Shown piece by piece: positions 18,106-27,036 of a DNA stretch of 64,000 nt (its first letter is position 1; each line of letters starts with the position of its first letter). Below the pieces are notes generated by a model. That model did not search any database. It was not told the origin of the DNA and saw only the letters and a program-made list of their open reading frames with translations. The stretch comes from Sporosarcina sp. GTDB taxonomy: Bacteria; Bacillota; Bacilli; Bacillales_A; Planococcaceae. The position numbers and the translations under genes are program-made. Location of the stretch: NCBI GenBank assembly GCA_026169375.1, contig JAPFCR010000035.1, positions 1 through 64,000 on the forward strand, given 5' to 3'.

Positions 18106-19401
18106 TTAAGGATAGAGTCTGTTTAATAATCTTGGGAATGGGCTTGTTTCTCTTACGTGTTCCACACCAGAGATCCACGCAACTGTACGTTCTAAGCCCA
18201 GTCCGAATCCTGAATGCGGAACTGCACCGTATTTTGATAGTTCAAGATACCATTCGTAGGCATCTTCATCAAGATTATGTTCTTTAATACGCTGTTTCAT
18301 TAATTCGTAATCATAAATACGCTCAGAACCACCAATGACTTCACCATATCCTTCAGGTGCAATTAAGTCAGCACACAACACAACATCATCACGTTCTGGA
18401 TGTGGTTGCATGTAGAATGGCTTAATGCCAATTGGATAATTCACGATAAACACTGGCATATCATGGTGTTCTGCAATTGCAGTTTCATGCGGTGCACCGA
18501 AATCGTCTCCCCACTTAATATCATCAAAGCCTTGTTCATGTAAAAATTCGATTGCTTCGTCATATGAAATACGTGGGAATGGTGCTTTAATTTTCTCTAA
18601 TTTTGACAGATCACGATCTAATCTTTCAAGCTCTAATGGACAATTTTGAAGAACTGATTGTACAAGATGCGTGACATATTGCTCTTGAATTTCTAAGCTC
18701 TCTTCATGTTCAACAAAAGCCATTTCTGGTTCAATCATCCAGAACTCAATTAAATGGCGACGTGTGCTTGATTTTTCTGCACGGAATGTCGGACCAAATG
18801 AGAACACTTTACCAAGTGCCATTGCTGCCGCTTCCATATAAAGCTGTCCTGATTGTGATAAGTATGCATCTTCATCGAAGTATTTCGTTTCAAATAAATC
18901 CGACGTTCCTTCTGGTGAAGAACCTGTTAAAATTGGTGGATCGATTTTTGTAAAGCCATTCATATGGAAAAATTCATACGTTGCACGGATAATTTCATTA
19001 CGGATTTTCATCACCGCATGTTGTTTACGTGAACGTAACCATAAATGACGGTTGTCCATTAAAAATTCTGTTCCGTGATTTTTTGGCGTAATTGGATAAT
19101 CAACCGCTTCTTTAATCACTTTGACATCATTAATTTGTAATTCGTAACCAAATGATGATCGTTCATCTACAACAACCTCACCTGTTACATACAGTGATGT
19201 TTCTTGTGTAATGCCCCTTGCCGTTTGGAAAATCTCTTCTCCTACAACATCTTTTACAACAACGCCTTGGACAAATCCAGAGCCATCACGTAATTGTAAA
19301 AATGCAATTTTACCACTTGAACGTTTATTCGCAAGCCACCCGCCGATACGTACTTCTTCTCCGACATGGTCTGCCATTTCTTTAATCGTAATTGTTTTCA
19401 T
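18106..19401 (-). CDS. asnS: Asparaginyl-tRNA synthetase
   Basis: A class IIb aminoacyl-tRNA synthetase of 431 residues that charges tRNA-Asn. The N-terminal OB-fold anticodon-binding domain covers about 1-110 ([20 protein letters not shown]). Class II motif 2 is in [12 protein letters not shown] and motif 3 in [12 protein letters not shown]. The ATG at 19401 follows GGAGGG by only 4-5 bases. aspB ends 32 bases upstream, so they share a transcript. I found no T-box in the short gap. Confidence 0.96.
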   Translation of the reverse strand: MKTITIKEMADHVGEEVRIGGWLANKRSSGKIAFLQLRDGSGFVQGVVVKDVVGEEIFQTARGITQETSLYVTGEVVVDERSSFGYELQINDVKVIKEAVDYPITPKNHGTEFLMDNRHLWLRSRKQHAVMKIRNEIIRATYEFFHMNGFTKIDPPILTGSSPEGTSDLFETKYFDEDAYLSQSGQLYMEAAAMALGKVFSFGPTFRAEKSSTRRHLIEFWMIEPEMAFVEHEESLEIQEQYVTHLVQSVLQNCPLELERLDRDLSKLEKIKAPFPRISYDEAIEFLHEQGFDDIKWGDDFGAPHETAIAEHHDMPVFIVNYPIGIKPFYMQPHPERDDVVLCADLIAPEGYGEVIGGSERIYDYELMKQRIKEHNLDEDAYEWYLELSKYGAVPHSGFGLGLERTVAWISGVEHVRETSPFPRLLNRLYP

Positions 19402-19433
19402 AATACCCTCCAAAAATAATCCTTAAAACTTAT

Positions 19434-20627
19434 TTATTCTTTCCAGTTTTCTTTTACAAATTGATGAATACGACGAATCGCTTCTTCAATTAGTTCAATT
19501 GATGTTGCGTAAGATAGACGAATTGTGTTTGGTGAGCCAAATCCAGAACCTGGAATAACGGCTACATTTGCTTCTGTTAATAATGCAGTTGCAAACTCAT
19601 CTACTGTTTCATAACCTGTCTTCTCTAATGCTTCTGTCACATCCGGTAGTAAGTAAAATGCACCATGTGGCTTTAATACATGGAAGCCTGGAATCGCCGC
19701 TAATTGCGGATAAACTTTTTCAAGTCTTCCTTCAAAGTCTTGACGCATTTCTTCTACCGTATCTTGTGAACCATTGTAAGCTTCAATTGTTGCATACTGT
19801 GCAGTCGTTGTTGGATTTGATGTAGAATGACTTGCTAAGTTCGTCATTGCTTTCACAATTGTACTATCTCCTGCCACATAACCAATTCTCCAGCCAGTCA
19901 TTGCATGTGATTTAGATACGCCGTTAATCACGAGCGTACGTTTTTTCGCATCATCTGATAACTGAGCAGGTGAAATATGTACCTTGTTATCGTAAATTAA
20001 TTTCTCGTAGATTTCATCTGAAACGATTAAAAGATCTTTTTCTTCACAAATACGAGTGATTGCTTCCAACTCTTCTTTTGTATAAATCATACCTGTTGGG
20101 TTTCCAGGTGAGTTTAAAATAATTGCTTTCGTTTTTTCTGTTATCGCTTCTTCAATTTGTGCAGCCGTTACTTTAAAGTCTGATTCAGTCGTTCCTTCTA
20201 CATAAACAGGTACACCACCCGCTAATTTCACTTGTTCAGGATAGCTCACCCAGTACGGAGTTGGAATAATCACTTCATCGCCAGGATTTAAAATCACTTG
20301 AAATAATGTATACAGAACATGCTTTGCCCCAACACCAATCATGACTTCATCGCGATTGTATGTGAGTTGTTGATCTCTTTTTAATTTTTCAATGACCGCA
20401 TCTTTTAATTCGAGTAAACCACCTGACGGCGTATACTTCGTTTTTCCTTCTTTCATTGAAGTGATCGCTGCTTGTAAAATATTCTCAGGTGTATTGAAAT
20501 CTGGCTCTCCCGCACCGAGTCCGATGACATCGATTCCCGAGTCTTTCATTTCCTTTGCTTTAGCCGTAATTGCTAAAGTTGTTGACGGTGTTAATGTATT
20601 TACTCTAGAAGCTAAACGATTATCCAA
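19434..20627 (-). CDS. aspB: Aspartate aminotransferase, PLP-dependent
   Basis: A 397-residue fold-type I aminotransferase that makes aspartate from oxaloacetate and glutamate. Family marks include GLGAGEPDFNTP, NSPGNPTGMIY, the PLP-lysine segment GVSKSHAMTGWRIGY and the C-terminal RLSYATS with the substrate carboxylate Arg. The start is a TTG (MDNRLASR) 6 bases from GGGAGAG. Its place between ypmB and asnS fits asparagine and aspartate supply to translation. Confidence 0.94.
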   Translation of the reverse strand: MDNRLASRVNTLTPSTTLAITAKAKEMKDSGIDVIGLGAGEPDFNTPENILQAAITSMKEGKTKYTPSGGLLELKDAVIEKLKRDQQLTYNRDEVMIGVGAKHVLYTLFQVILNPGDEVIIPTPYWVSYPEQVKLAGGVPVYVEGTTESDFKVTAAQIEEAITEKTKAIILNSPGNPTGMIYTKEELEAITRICEEKDLLIVSDEIYEKLIYDNKVHISPAQLSDDAKKRTLVINGVSKSHAMTGWRIGYVAGDSTIVKAMTNLASHSTSNPTTTAQYATIEAYNGSQDTVEEMRQDFEGRLEKVYPQLAAIPGFHVLKPHGAFYLLPDVTEALEKTGYETVDEFATALLTEANVAVIPGSGFGSPNTIRLSYATSIELIEEAIRRIHQFVKENWKE

Positions 20628-20639
20628 TTCTATCTCTCC

Positions 20640-21119
20640 CTATAAGTTTAAAATTCTTTTCGACCATTTCCCATCTTTAAATCGAACGTACACATAATTT
20701 AATTTACCACTTTCATTTTTAAAGGCAACTTCCCAAATCGGTTCATTTTCTTCCAAGCCTAATAAAACATGTAGCACCTTATCTGGCTTTTGTTCGTCGA
20801 CAACAATTTTCATGGCTTCTTTTGCGGTGATGCCATTTTTCAACTTTACTTCTTCAAACTGATCCGCTTCTGTTTTTTGAACGAAAACCGCGACTTGTTC
20901 ACCTTCTTCATTTTTACCAAATACAGTAACGAGTGAAGATGTTCCATTATAAGGTTGAACATCAGTCACAGCTGTAATTTGTCCACTCTGAATGACCATG
21001 TCTTCTGCACTTTTTTTCACAGAAGCAATGGGTTTATTCGCATTATAAAAAACAGTGATTGCAATCACAGTTATGAGCGTGAGTACAAAAGCGGTAATAA
21101 ATTTAATCCAATTTAACAT
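20640..21119 (-). CDS. ypmB: YpmB-like membrane-anchored protein (DUF5590/PepSY-like)
   Basis: A 159-residue protein with one N-terminal helix (about 5-25, FITAFVLTLITVIAITVFY) and an extracellular PepSY-like domain. The function is unknown; PepSY folds often inhibit proteases. The ATG overlaps the TAA of a short upstream reading frame (ATGTTAA), a typical coupling arrangement. It follows aspB's neighbours in the standard order, but ypmA, usually found upstream, is not visible. Confidence 0.8.
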   Translation of the reverse strand: MLNWIKFITAFVLTLITVIAITVFYNANKPIASVKKSAEDMVIQSGQITAVTDVQPYNGTSSLVTVFGKNEEGEQVAVFVQKTEADQFEEVKLKNGITAKEAMKIVVDEQKPDKVLHVLLGLEENEPIWEVAFKNESGKLNYVYVRFKDGKWSKRILNL

Positions 21120-21264
21120 GATTCACCACGTCCAAAACTTTCAAATTCATTTTCACCTGAATAGATTTCATAATTAGTTCTATCGCTTGCAATTTCGAAT
21201 AAAATTGATTTTCGTTCTAGGCGGACGCTTTCCGCTACAATCAACAAGGATACCTTCTTTAAAT
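21113..21264 (-). pseudogene. Short reading frame upstream of ypmB, probably a gene remnant merged with a repeat
   Basis: An open frame on the minus strand ends with a TAA that overlaps the ypmB ATG. Its last codons read TNYEIYSGENEFESFGRGES. Its 5' half passes through a piece of the GC-rich repeat (GCGGAAAGCGTCCGCC), and only TTG codons are available as starts. It may be the tail of a lost gene in the ypmA position, or a newly formed coupled peptide. I do not recognise the protein. Confidence 0.3.
21188..21245 (-). repeat. Truncated copy of the GC-rich dispersed repeat
   Basis: ATTGATTTTCGTTCTAGGCG continuing into GACGCTTTCCGC is the reverse complement of the repeat's end block, close to the copy at 108-240. 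The remainder of the element is absent. Confidence 0.55.
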
Positions 21265-21305
21265 GGAGTCCTTATATAGAACCCTAGATGAAATAAATTC
21301 ACCTA

Positions 21306-24083
21306 TCATTTATTATAGCAATTCTCGAGCTCTTTCACCATTCGTTCAAGCGACATTTTTTTCACTTGAATATTTGGTAAAGCATGGATGAATTGACGCC
21401 CGTATGATTTTGTCTCAATTCGGCGGTCAAGTACAATGAATGCGCCTTTGTCTTTTGACGAGCGAATTAGACGACCGAAACCTTGACGCATACGCATCAC
21501 TGCCTCAGGAAGTGCGTATTCTTGAAAAGCATTTTTTCCTTCCGCTGCGATTTGTTCTGCTTTTGCTTTAAAGATTGGATTTTCCGGTGAAGCAAAAGGC
21601 AATCTGACAACGATAACAGCAGATAATGCATCGCCCGGAACGTCTACCCCTTCCCAAAAACTACTTGTTCCAAATAAGACAGATTGGTTAAATTGGCTAA
21701 AAGACTTTAATAACTTCATACGACTTCCACCTGTAATCCCTTGCGCAAAAAGAGCATACTCAGCTAACTGTTCACTATCGACAATTAACTCATACGTTTT
21801 TCGAAGCATATCTTTTGACGTAAAGAGAACAAATAGTCTTCCGCCCGTTGCCATTGTTGCTTGAATGACCGCATTCGCAACTTCTTCAATATAATCCAAC
21901 TGCGATACTTGTTGGATATCAGGCATATTATTAATAATATATAAATTTGCGCCGTCATAAAATTCTTTCGGTGCAGTAAATAAATGGAGCGGAACAGTTT
22001 CGTCTAACCCTAATTGGTCAGGGATATAACGTGACTTTTCTCCAATTGCCAATGTGCCAGATGTCCAAACAACACCAATCGATTGTTTTTTTAAGCGTTC
22101 TGTAAACTTCTGAACAATTTTTGAGCTGTCGAGTGGATGACGAATAACGAGTAAACTACTTGGTAAACTTCGTTGATCTTTTTCAATCCACATTGCAAAG
22201 TTCTCCGCTTCTGTTTCTAAGAAAAGTTCTACCCATTCACTCGCTTTTATTTTTAATTCGCGCAGCCAATAAGACCATTCTTCAACTAATGCCTCTTCAC
22301 TCTTTGTTAGATTTGATGCATGAGCGAGTAATTTTCTTTCTACTCCTTCGGCATCATCTAGATAATCGAACATGACTTTAGACACTTCGCCGAATGCTTG
22401 CTCATTATTTGGAAACTCATTGAACAAATACATTTTTCGATTCCCTTGATGTTTCATTTTTGGCGATTGATAATAAGCCAACTGATCTGTCACCTCATCG
22501 AAAACTGTTGTAAAACGTTCATAAGAAGCTAGAAGCCGTTCTTCAAGTCCTGTTGGTTCGCCGAGACGATTTAACAATGAGATAACAGCTGGAAATAACT
22601 GGTTCTCTCCGTTTGAACCAAGTTGTCCCATCACATATTTCCACGTTGTATAAGAGAAAACTGTTTCACGAAATCTGGTCGCGGTATGGACGAGTTGATG
22701 CGCTTCATCGACGACTAACCCCGCAATGCGCTCAAAAATAGGTTGTTCTCGGTTCATATCGGACAATAACATCGCATGATTTGTAATGATAAAATTTGCA
22801 TGGTTCGCCGCTTCTAAGTGCTTCGTAAAATAATCTGCTGCTCGCTCTTCTTCCGTAAAAGGAAATTGACGGCTTCGAATTCGGTCAATAAACAATTGTC
22901 CTCCGCCTGATGCTGTTAATTCACTTAAATCTCCTGTTGTTGTTTCTGTAAGCCAGACGAGTATTTGCATAATCGAAAATGTTTCATCGTATGACTGTTC
23001 CGACAGCGTTAACAGTTCTTCAAACTTTCTAAGCGAAATATAATGATGCTTCCCTTTGATTATTGTTGACGTTAATGGAGTGTTTAAAAGCTTACTTATT
23101 TTTTTCAGTTCGCTCGTTACGATTTTATCGACTAAATAATTCGTATACGTACTAATGACAACTGGCTTTTCTTCTTTAATTGCCTGAATCGCCGCAGGGT
23201 ATAAATAAGCAATGGTTTTTCCAATACCTGTTGGCACTTCCGCCGCAACTTCTTTTTCCGCCTTTAACGCGTCCCACACAGTATCCATAAATTGGATTTG
23301 TGCTTCGCGTTTTTCAAATTCCGGAAACACCTTTTGTAAAGCCTCTACTTTAGATGTCTCATCGTTTGGATAAACAACTTCCACTGGGTTTTTCGCGTGG
23401 ATTTGTTGAATTGGCTTATACGGAATTCCTCGAAACTTCGCATAAGGCTGAAACGGTTTTTTATGACGGATATTTTTTAATACCGTATAAAAAAGACTTG
23501 GCAAATCTGATTTTAATTTAAAAGATCTTCTATGCAATAACTCTAATGTTTCAACAGGTAGTGTATGTAACTTTATAAAACATTGACGAAGTAATTCAGT
23601 CGTCGCCTCCGCATCATCATCCGCCCGGTGTGCAGCGGGTAGTGAAATATTCAATGCTTCTGAAATATCCTGAAGTCGGTAACTTGGAAGCGAAGGAAAA
23701 ACAATCTTCACAAGTTCAACTGTATCTACTTGCAGGCCATACCACTTTCGAACACCGCATCGTTCAAATTCACTTTGTAAAAATGGTAAATCGAATGCTG
23801 TGTTATGTGCGACAAAAACAGTGCCTTCCAGAAGCTCTCTCACTTCTTCAGCAATGTGTTGAAATGTAGGGGCATCCTCTACATCTTCATCATAAATATT
23901 AGTTAATTCTCGAATAAATGGTGGAATTTTATGACCCGGATTGACAAAACGCATATACCGTTCTTTGACTTCACCATTTTTCATTAAAACGATTGCAATT
24001 TGAATAATCCGGTCTCCTTTACGCGAAGAGTTCCCCGTCGTTTCCAAATCAACAACCGCATAAGTTTTTGTATCCATATCCAT
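21306..24083 (-). CDS. dinG: DinG with N-terminal 3'-5' exonuclease domain
   Basis: A 925-residue fusion typical of Firmicutes. The N-terminal DnaQ-like exonuclease (about 1-170) shows VVDLETTGNS, VAHNTAFDLPFL and HRADDDAEAT. The C-terminal XPD-like part has PTGIGKT (Walker A), VVDEAH, SSFWEGVDVPGDAL and MRQGFGRLIRSSKD. Between Walker A and DEAH there is no cysteine at all, so there can be no 4Fe-4S cluster. Relatives such as the S. aureus protein act as nucleases more than helicases; that is family knowledge. I prefer the ATG at 24083, 6 bases after AGGAAG; ATGs at 24086 and 24077 are alternatives, and the frame is open to 24170. Confidence 0.92.
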   Translation of the reverse strand: MDMDTKTYAVVDLETTGNSSRKGDRIIQIAIVLMKNGEVKERYMRFVNPGHKIPPFIRELTNIYDEDVEDAPTFQHIAEEVRELLEGTVFVAHNTAFDLPFLQSEFERCGVRKWYGLQVDTVELVKIVFPSLPSYRLQDISEALNISLPAAHRADDDAEATTELLRQCFIKLHTLPVETLELLHRRSFKLKSDLPSLFYTVLKNIRHKKPFQPYAKFRGIPYKPIQQIHAKNPVEVVYPNDETSKVEALQKVFPEFEKREAQIQFMDTVWDALKAEKEVAAEVPTGIGKTIAYLYPAAIQAIKEEKPVVISTYTNYLVDKIVTSELKKISKLLNTPLTSTIIKGKHHYISLRKFEELLTLSEQSYDETFSIMQILVWLTETTTGDLSELTASGGGQLFIDRIRSRQFPFTEEERAADYFTKHLEAANHANFIITNHAMLLSDMNREQPIFERIAGLVVDEAHQLVHTATRFRETVFSYTTWKYVMGQLGSNGENQLFPAVISLLNRLGEPTGLEERLLASYERFTTVFDEVTDQLAYYQSPKMKHQGNRKMYLFNEFPNNEQAFGEVSKVMFDYLDDAEGVERKLLAHASNLTKSEEALVEEWSYWLRELKIKASEWVELFLETEAENFAMWIEKDQRSLPSSLLVIRHPLDSSKIVQKFTERLKKQSIGVVWTSGTLAIGEKSRYIPDQLGLDETVPLHLFTAPKEFYDGANLYIINNMPDIQQVSQLDYIEEVANAVIQATMATGGRLFVLFTSKDMLRKTYELIVDSEQLAEYALFAQGITGGSRMKLLKSFSQFNQSVLFGTSSFWEGVDVPGDALSAVIVVRLPFASPENPIFKAKAEQIAAEGKNAFQEYALPEAVMRMRQGFGRLIRSSKDKGAFIVLDRRIETKSYGRQFIHALPNIQVKKMSLERMVKELENCYNK

Positions 24084-24224
24084 CATCAACTTCCTGTAAT
24101 CAATGCTACTCGAAATTATATCATATCGCACAACAGAAAGTGAAACGAACCCTGTATTTTTCGGATGCATGATGGAGTAGTGTGGAAAGATTCAGTTGAA
24201 GAAAACGATTATTTACGCAACATT

Positions 24225-24267
24225 AAAAAGACATCGCAACAGTCTAATGAAGTTGCAATATCTTTTT
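24225..24267. terminator. Terminator between panD and dinG
   Basis: Imperfect inverted repeat AAAAAGACATCGCAAC (24225-24240) and GTTGCAATATCTTTTT (24252-24267). T runs follow on both strands. It separates the panBCD transcript from dinG. Confidence 0.7.
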
Positions 24268-24335
24268 ATAATTTTATTTAGCTGCTCGTTATCTCAAGTA
24301 TTTATAAGCCCTTTATTATGTAGCTAACAGCTTCT

Positions 24336-24545
24336 CCAATAGATGAACAGTCGATCAATCACGCCTCGGCGTGATTGCGTCGGGATTTTGAACTGAGCTT
24401 GCCCAGTTAACTTCCTTACAAAATTCCTGACATCCGCCGGGAGCTTAACTTGAATCAGCAGGGAGTTTGAACTCCCCCTGATTGAAAGTACCTTTTCGGC
24501 ATTCATCCCGCCACTTATAGAAGTGGCGGAATTCTGTTGAATCAA
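24336..24545. repeat. Hairpin-rich dispersed repeat, copy A
   Basis: It begins with GATCAATCACGCCTCGGCGT and ends with a strong hairpin CCGCCACTTATAGAAGTGGC. A second perfect hairpin, AATCAG..GGGAGTT / AACTCCC..CTGATT, lies in the middle. The element abuts the panD stop codon. A related, more diverged copy is at 49072-49350. A 76-codon open frame through it is most likely chance. Confidence 0.6.
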
Positions 24546-24546
24546 G

Positions 24547-24927
24547 TTAAACACTCATACGCGGCGCTTCTTTAATGATTTGTTGAATACAATTCTGTTT
24601 GTCCATTAAAAGAACGGTTGACACATGGCTTTTCGCTTCTTCTTCCGTCACGTAAACATAAGAAATAATGATTACGATATCTCCTTCTTGCACGAGTCGA
24701 GCAGCTGCACCGTTCACACAAATCATGCCACTCCCTCTTTCTCCTGCAATAATATACGTTTCAAATCTCGCGCCGTTATTATTGTTAACGATGTGTACTT
24801 TTTCATTTGGATAAAGATGAGCCGCATCAAGCAAATCCTCATCGATTGTTATACTTCCTACATAATTTAAATTTGCTTCTGTTACAGTTGCGCGGTGAAG
24901 CTTACTATTCATCATCATTCGGAACAT
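24547..24927 (-). CDS. panD: Aspartate 1-decarboxylase
   Basis: A 126-residue pyruvoyl enzyme that turns aspartate into beta-alanine for pantothenate. The precursor self-cleaves between Gly24 and Ser25 (NYVG-SITID), and Ser25 becomes the pyruvoyl group. [14 protein letters not shown] and NGAAARL are family marks. The ATG at 24927 follows AAAGG by about 9 bases; an earlier ATG at 24936 overlaps that site. It starts 5 bases past the panC stop. Confidence 0.96.
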   Translation of the reverse strand: MFRMMMNSKLHRATVTEANLNYVGSITIDEDLLDAAHLYPNEKVHIVNNNNGARFETYIIAGERGSGMICVNGAAARLVQEGDIVIIISYVYVTEEEAKSHVSTVLLMDKQNCIQQIIKEAPRMSV

Positions 24928-24932
24928 GTTCG

Positions 24933-25781
24933 TCATCCTTTAGTCGTTAATAACAAATTATCAATCAGTCTCGTCTGTTCAAACTGCACAGCGCACGCTA
25001 AAATCGCTTCTTCATCCCCTGTTGTCCATGGTTCTAGCGATGGATATGCGAGAAAAGAAATATAATCGATTTCACCAGAAATATTTGCTTCGATATATTT
25101 CCTTACTTCGTCTTCCGTTTGTTGAATATCTTTCTTTTCTTCAAATATTTCTTTACCACGTTTTAACGCTTCATAGATTGCTGGCGCTTCTAAGCGTTCT
25201 TGTTCAGTTAACCTAACATTACGAGAGCTTTTGGCCAGTCCATCTTTCTCTCTTTTCGTTGGGACTCTTTCTATCGTCGTATTAAAGTTAAAGTCTTCTA
25301 CAAATGTTTCAATAATCGCCAACTGCTGTGCGTCTTTCATCCCAAAATAAGAACGGTCAGGATTAATAATGTTAAAAAACTTTAGAATGATCTTTAACAC
25401 ACCATCAAAATGACTTGGACGTGTCTTTCCACAAAGTACATTTGCTTGAACACCAGGCGTAATATCAATCGTGCCAACACGTGGATACATTTCTTTCACA
25501 TCTGGCATAAAGACGATATCTACGTCTGCCCCTGCTGCAAGCGCGACATCCCTTTGTTCATTTCTCGGATATTTCTCATAATCTTCAGCTGGACCAAATT
25601 GTGTCGGGTTAACAAATATGCTCATAATAACAAAGTCATTTTCCGCTCTCGCTTGTTTTGCAAGTGCTAAATGGCCTTCATGTAAGTAGCCCATCGTTGG
25701 TACAAAGCCAATTGTATCGCCTTCTTCTTTTCTACGAATCACATCTTTTCTTAATTGTTCAATCGAATTAATGATTTTCAT
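24933..25781 (-). CDS. panC: Pantothenate synthetase
   Basis: A 282-residue enzyme that joins pantoate and beta-alanine using ATP, through a pantoyl-adenylate. The nucleotidyltransferase motif [10 protein letters not shown] (about 28-37) and the KMSKS-like region with KSSRNVRL are present, as are [11 protein letters not shown] and [10 protein letters not shown]. It starts 3 bases after panB and its stop is 5 bases from the panD ATG. Confidence 0.97.
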   Translation of the reverse strand: MKIINSIEQLRKDVIRRKEEGDTIGFVPTMGYLHEGHLALAKQARAENDFVIMSIFVNPTQFGPAEDYEKYPRNEQRDVALAAGADVDIVFMPDVKEMYPRVGTIDITPGVQANVLCGKTRPSHFDGVLKIILKFFNIINPDRSYFGMKDAQQLAIIETFVEDFNFNTTIERVPTKREKDGLAKSSRNVRLTEQERLEAPAIYEALKRGKEIFEEKKDIQQTEDEVRKYIEANISGEIDYISFLAYPSLEPWTTGDEEAILACAVQFEQTRLIDNLLLTTKG

Positions 25782-25784
25782 CTT

Positions 25785-26630
25785 TCATATTTCACCTTCT
25801 TCATGACCATATAAAGCCATCAATTCGTCTTCATTCATCGTAAATCGATGCTTTTCGCTTGGAAATGAACCATCTTTTACGGCATTCACATATGCTAACA
25901 AGCCTTCATGAATGGTTTTTCTTGCATCGCCAAATTGTTCTACAAATTTTGGGATATGATGATAACCAAATTGGACAGTATCATGAAACACAAGGACTTG
26001 ACCATCTGTCCCAGCACCTGCACCAATGCCAATTACTGGAATCGAAAGTGCTTTTGACACTTGTTCAGCTAACTGATACGGAACACATTCTAAGACGACC
26101 ATACACGCACCTGCTCTTTCTGCCGCCTCCGCATCACGAATTAATTGCTCCGCCGTTTCCTTTGTCTTTCCTTGCACACGGTAACCACCGAGAACACCCG
26201 CATGTTGTGGAAGTAACCCTAAATGTGCAACTGTCGGAATCCCGACATCCGTTAACATCTGTAACACTTGAAGAACTTCTCCAGCTCCTTCAAGTTTCAA
26301 GGCATTAGCATTTGTTTCTTGATATATTCGAACTGCTTCTTGTAACGTGCGATCATATGCACCGTGATACGTTCCAAAAGGCATATCGACAACAATAAAT
26401 GTATCTTTTGCTCCTCTTCTTGTTGCTTTACCGTGATGAATCATTTCATCTACCGTAACGGACGCTGTCGAATCATACCCAAGAACGACCATCCCCAGTG
26501 AATCTCCGACTAAAATCACGTCGACCCCTGCTTCTTCCGCAAACTTCGCTGTCGGATAATCATAGGCTGTCAGCATCACGATTTTCTCATTATTATTTTT
26601 CATTTTTAAAAAGCTCGTTGTTGTTTTCAT
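25785..26630 (-). CDS. panB: 3-methyl-2-oxobutanoate hydroxymethyltransferase
   Basis: A 281-residue TIM-barrel enzyme that adds a hydroxymethyl group from methylene-THF to ketoisovalerate, the first committed step to pantoate. Marks are [25 protein letters not shown] (metal-binding Asp), LEGAGEV and [15 protein letters not shown]. The start at 26630 is set by GGAGAGGAG; the frame runs to 26666. It leads the panBCD operon, whose leader contains a terminator and a competing structure (26728-26790). Confidence 0.96.
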   Translation of the reverse strand: MKTTTSFLKMKNNNEKIVMLTAYDYPTAKFAEEAGVDVILVGDSLGMVVLGYDSTASVTVDEMIHHGKATRRGAKDTFIVVDMPFGTYHGAYDRTLQEAVRIYQETNANALKLEGAGEVLQVLQMLTDVGIPTVAHLGLLPQHAGVLGGYRVQGKTKETAEQLIRDAEAAERAGACMVVLECVPYQLAEQVSKALSIPVIGIGAGAGTDGQVLVFHDTVQFGYHHIPKFVEQFGDARKTIHEGLLAYVNAVKDGSFPSEKHRFTMNEDELMALYGHEEGEI

Positions 26631-26721
26631 TTTTTCTCCTCTCCAGGAAAAAACCACCGCAATCACTAATTTTCTTTTTACTCAAAAAACTTAAATCATT
26701 CTTCATCCACGAGAATAAAAT

Positions 26722-26880
26722 AAAAAACCTCTGTCAATAAATGGACAGAAGGATTGCGTTTACATGGGAAATGGCTTCCTCCGTCCCTGTCTTATTTTTT
26801 AAGATCAAGGCAGATCAATTTGAACTTACAATCTATCTGATTTACTTTATTTGTTGGTGCAGCTCTATTGATACCACCCT
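26722..26880 (-). promoter_or_regulatory. panB leader: terminator with competing antiterminator (attenuator/riboswitch-like)
   Basis: On the minus strand CCUUCUGUC (26752-26744) pairs with GACAGAGG (26735-26728) around an 8-base loop. A run of U follows, so this is an intrinsic terminator ahead of panB. Upstream, GGACGGAGG (26786-26778) can pair with the same 5' arm (CCUUCUGUCC, 26752-26743) over 9 base pairs, which would prevent the terminator. A further stem CAGAU..AUCUG spans 26839-26811, and GGUG/CACC lies above it. The arrangement suits a metabolite- or protein-controlled switch. A pan RNA motif is known ahead of panB in Firmicutes, but I cannot confirm that this is one. Confidence 0.6.
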
Positions 26881-26980
26881 ACAATTTTACTATAACAAAT
26901 TTATCCTATAAAGTATACACATTATTTAGAAAACAAAGCATGAAAGATCATTCTAACACTATCGATTTTTACGTAGATAC

Positions 26981-27022
26981 GAAAAAGAGATGCTAAACAT
27001 TGATCGTTTGCATCTCTTTTAA
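26981..27022 (-). terminator. birA terminator
   Basis: Inverted repeat AAAAGAGATGC (26983-26993) and GCATCTCTTTT (27010-27020), followed by T on the minus strand, 16 bases beyond the birA stop. It isolates birA-cca-bshA from panBCD. Confidence 0.85.
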
Positions 27023-27036
27023 CACGATTTTCATTG

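Noticed and set aside
19402..19433. T-box for asnS
   Set aside because: The gap to aspB is only about 30 bases, too short for a T-box leader.
24324..24554. 76-codon open frame on the minus strand between panD and dinG
   Set aside because: It lies within hairpin repeat copy A, overlaps the end of panD and has no family resemblance.
26722..26960. T-box riboswitch ahead of panB
   Set aside because: GGGTGGTATC looks a little like the T-box sequence, but it is far from the terminator, lacks the ACCGCG part, and panB is not an amino acid or tRNA gene.
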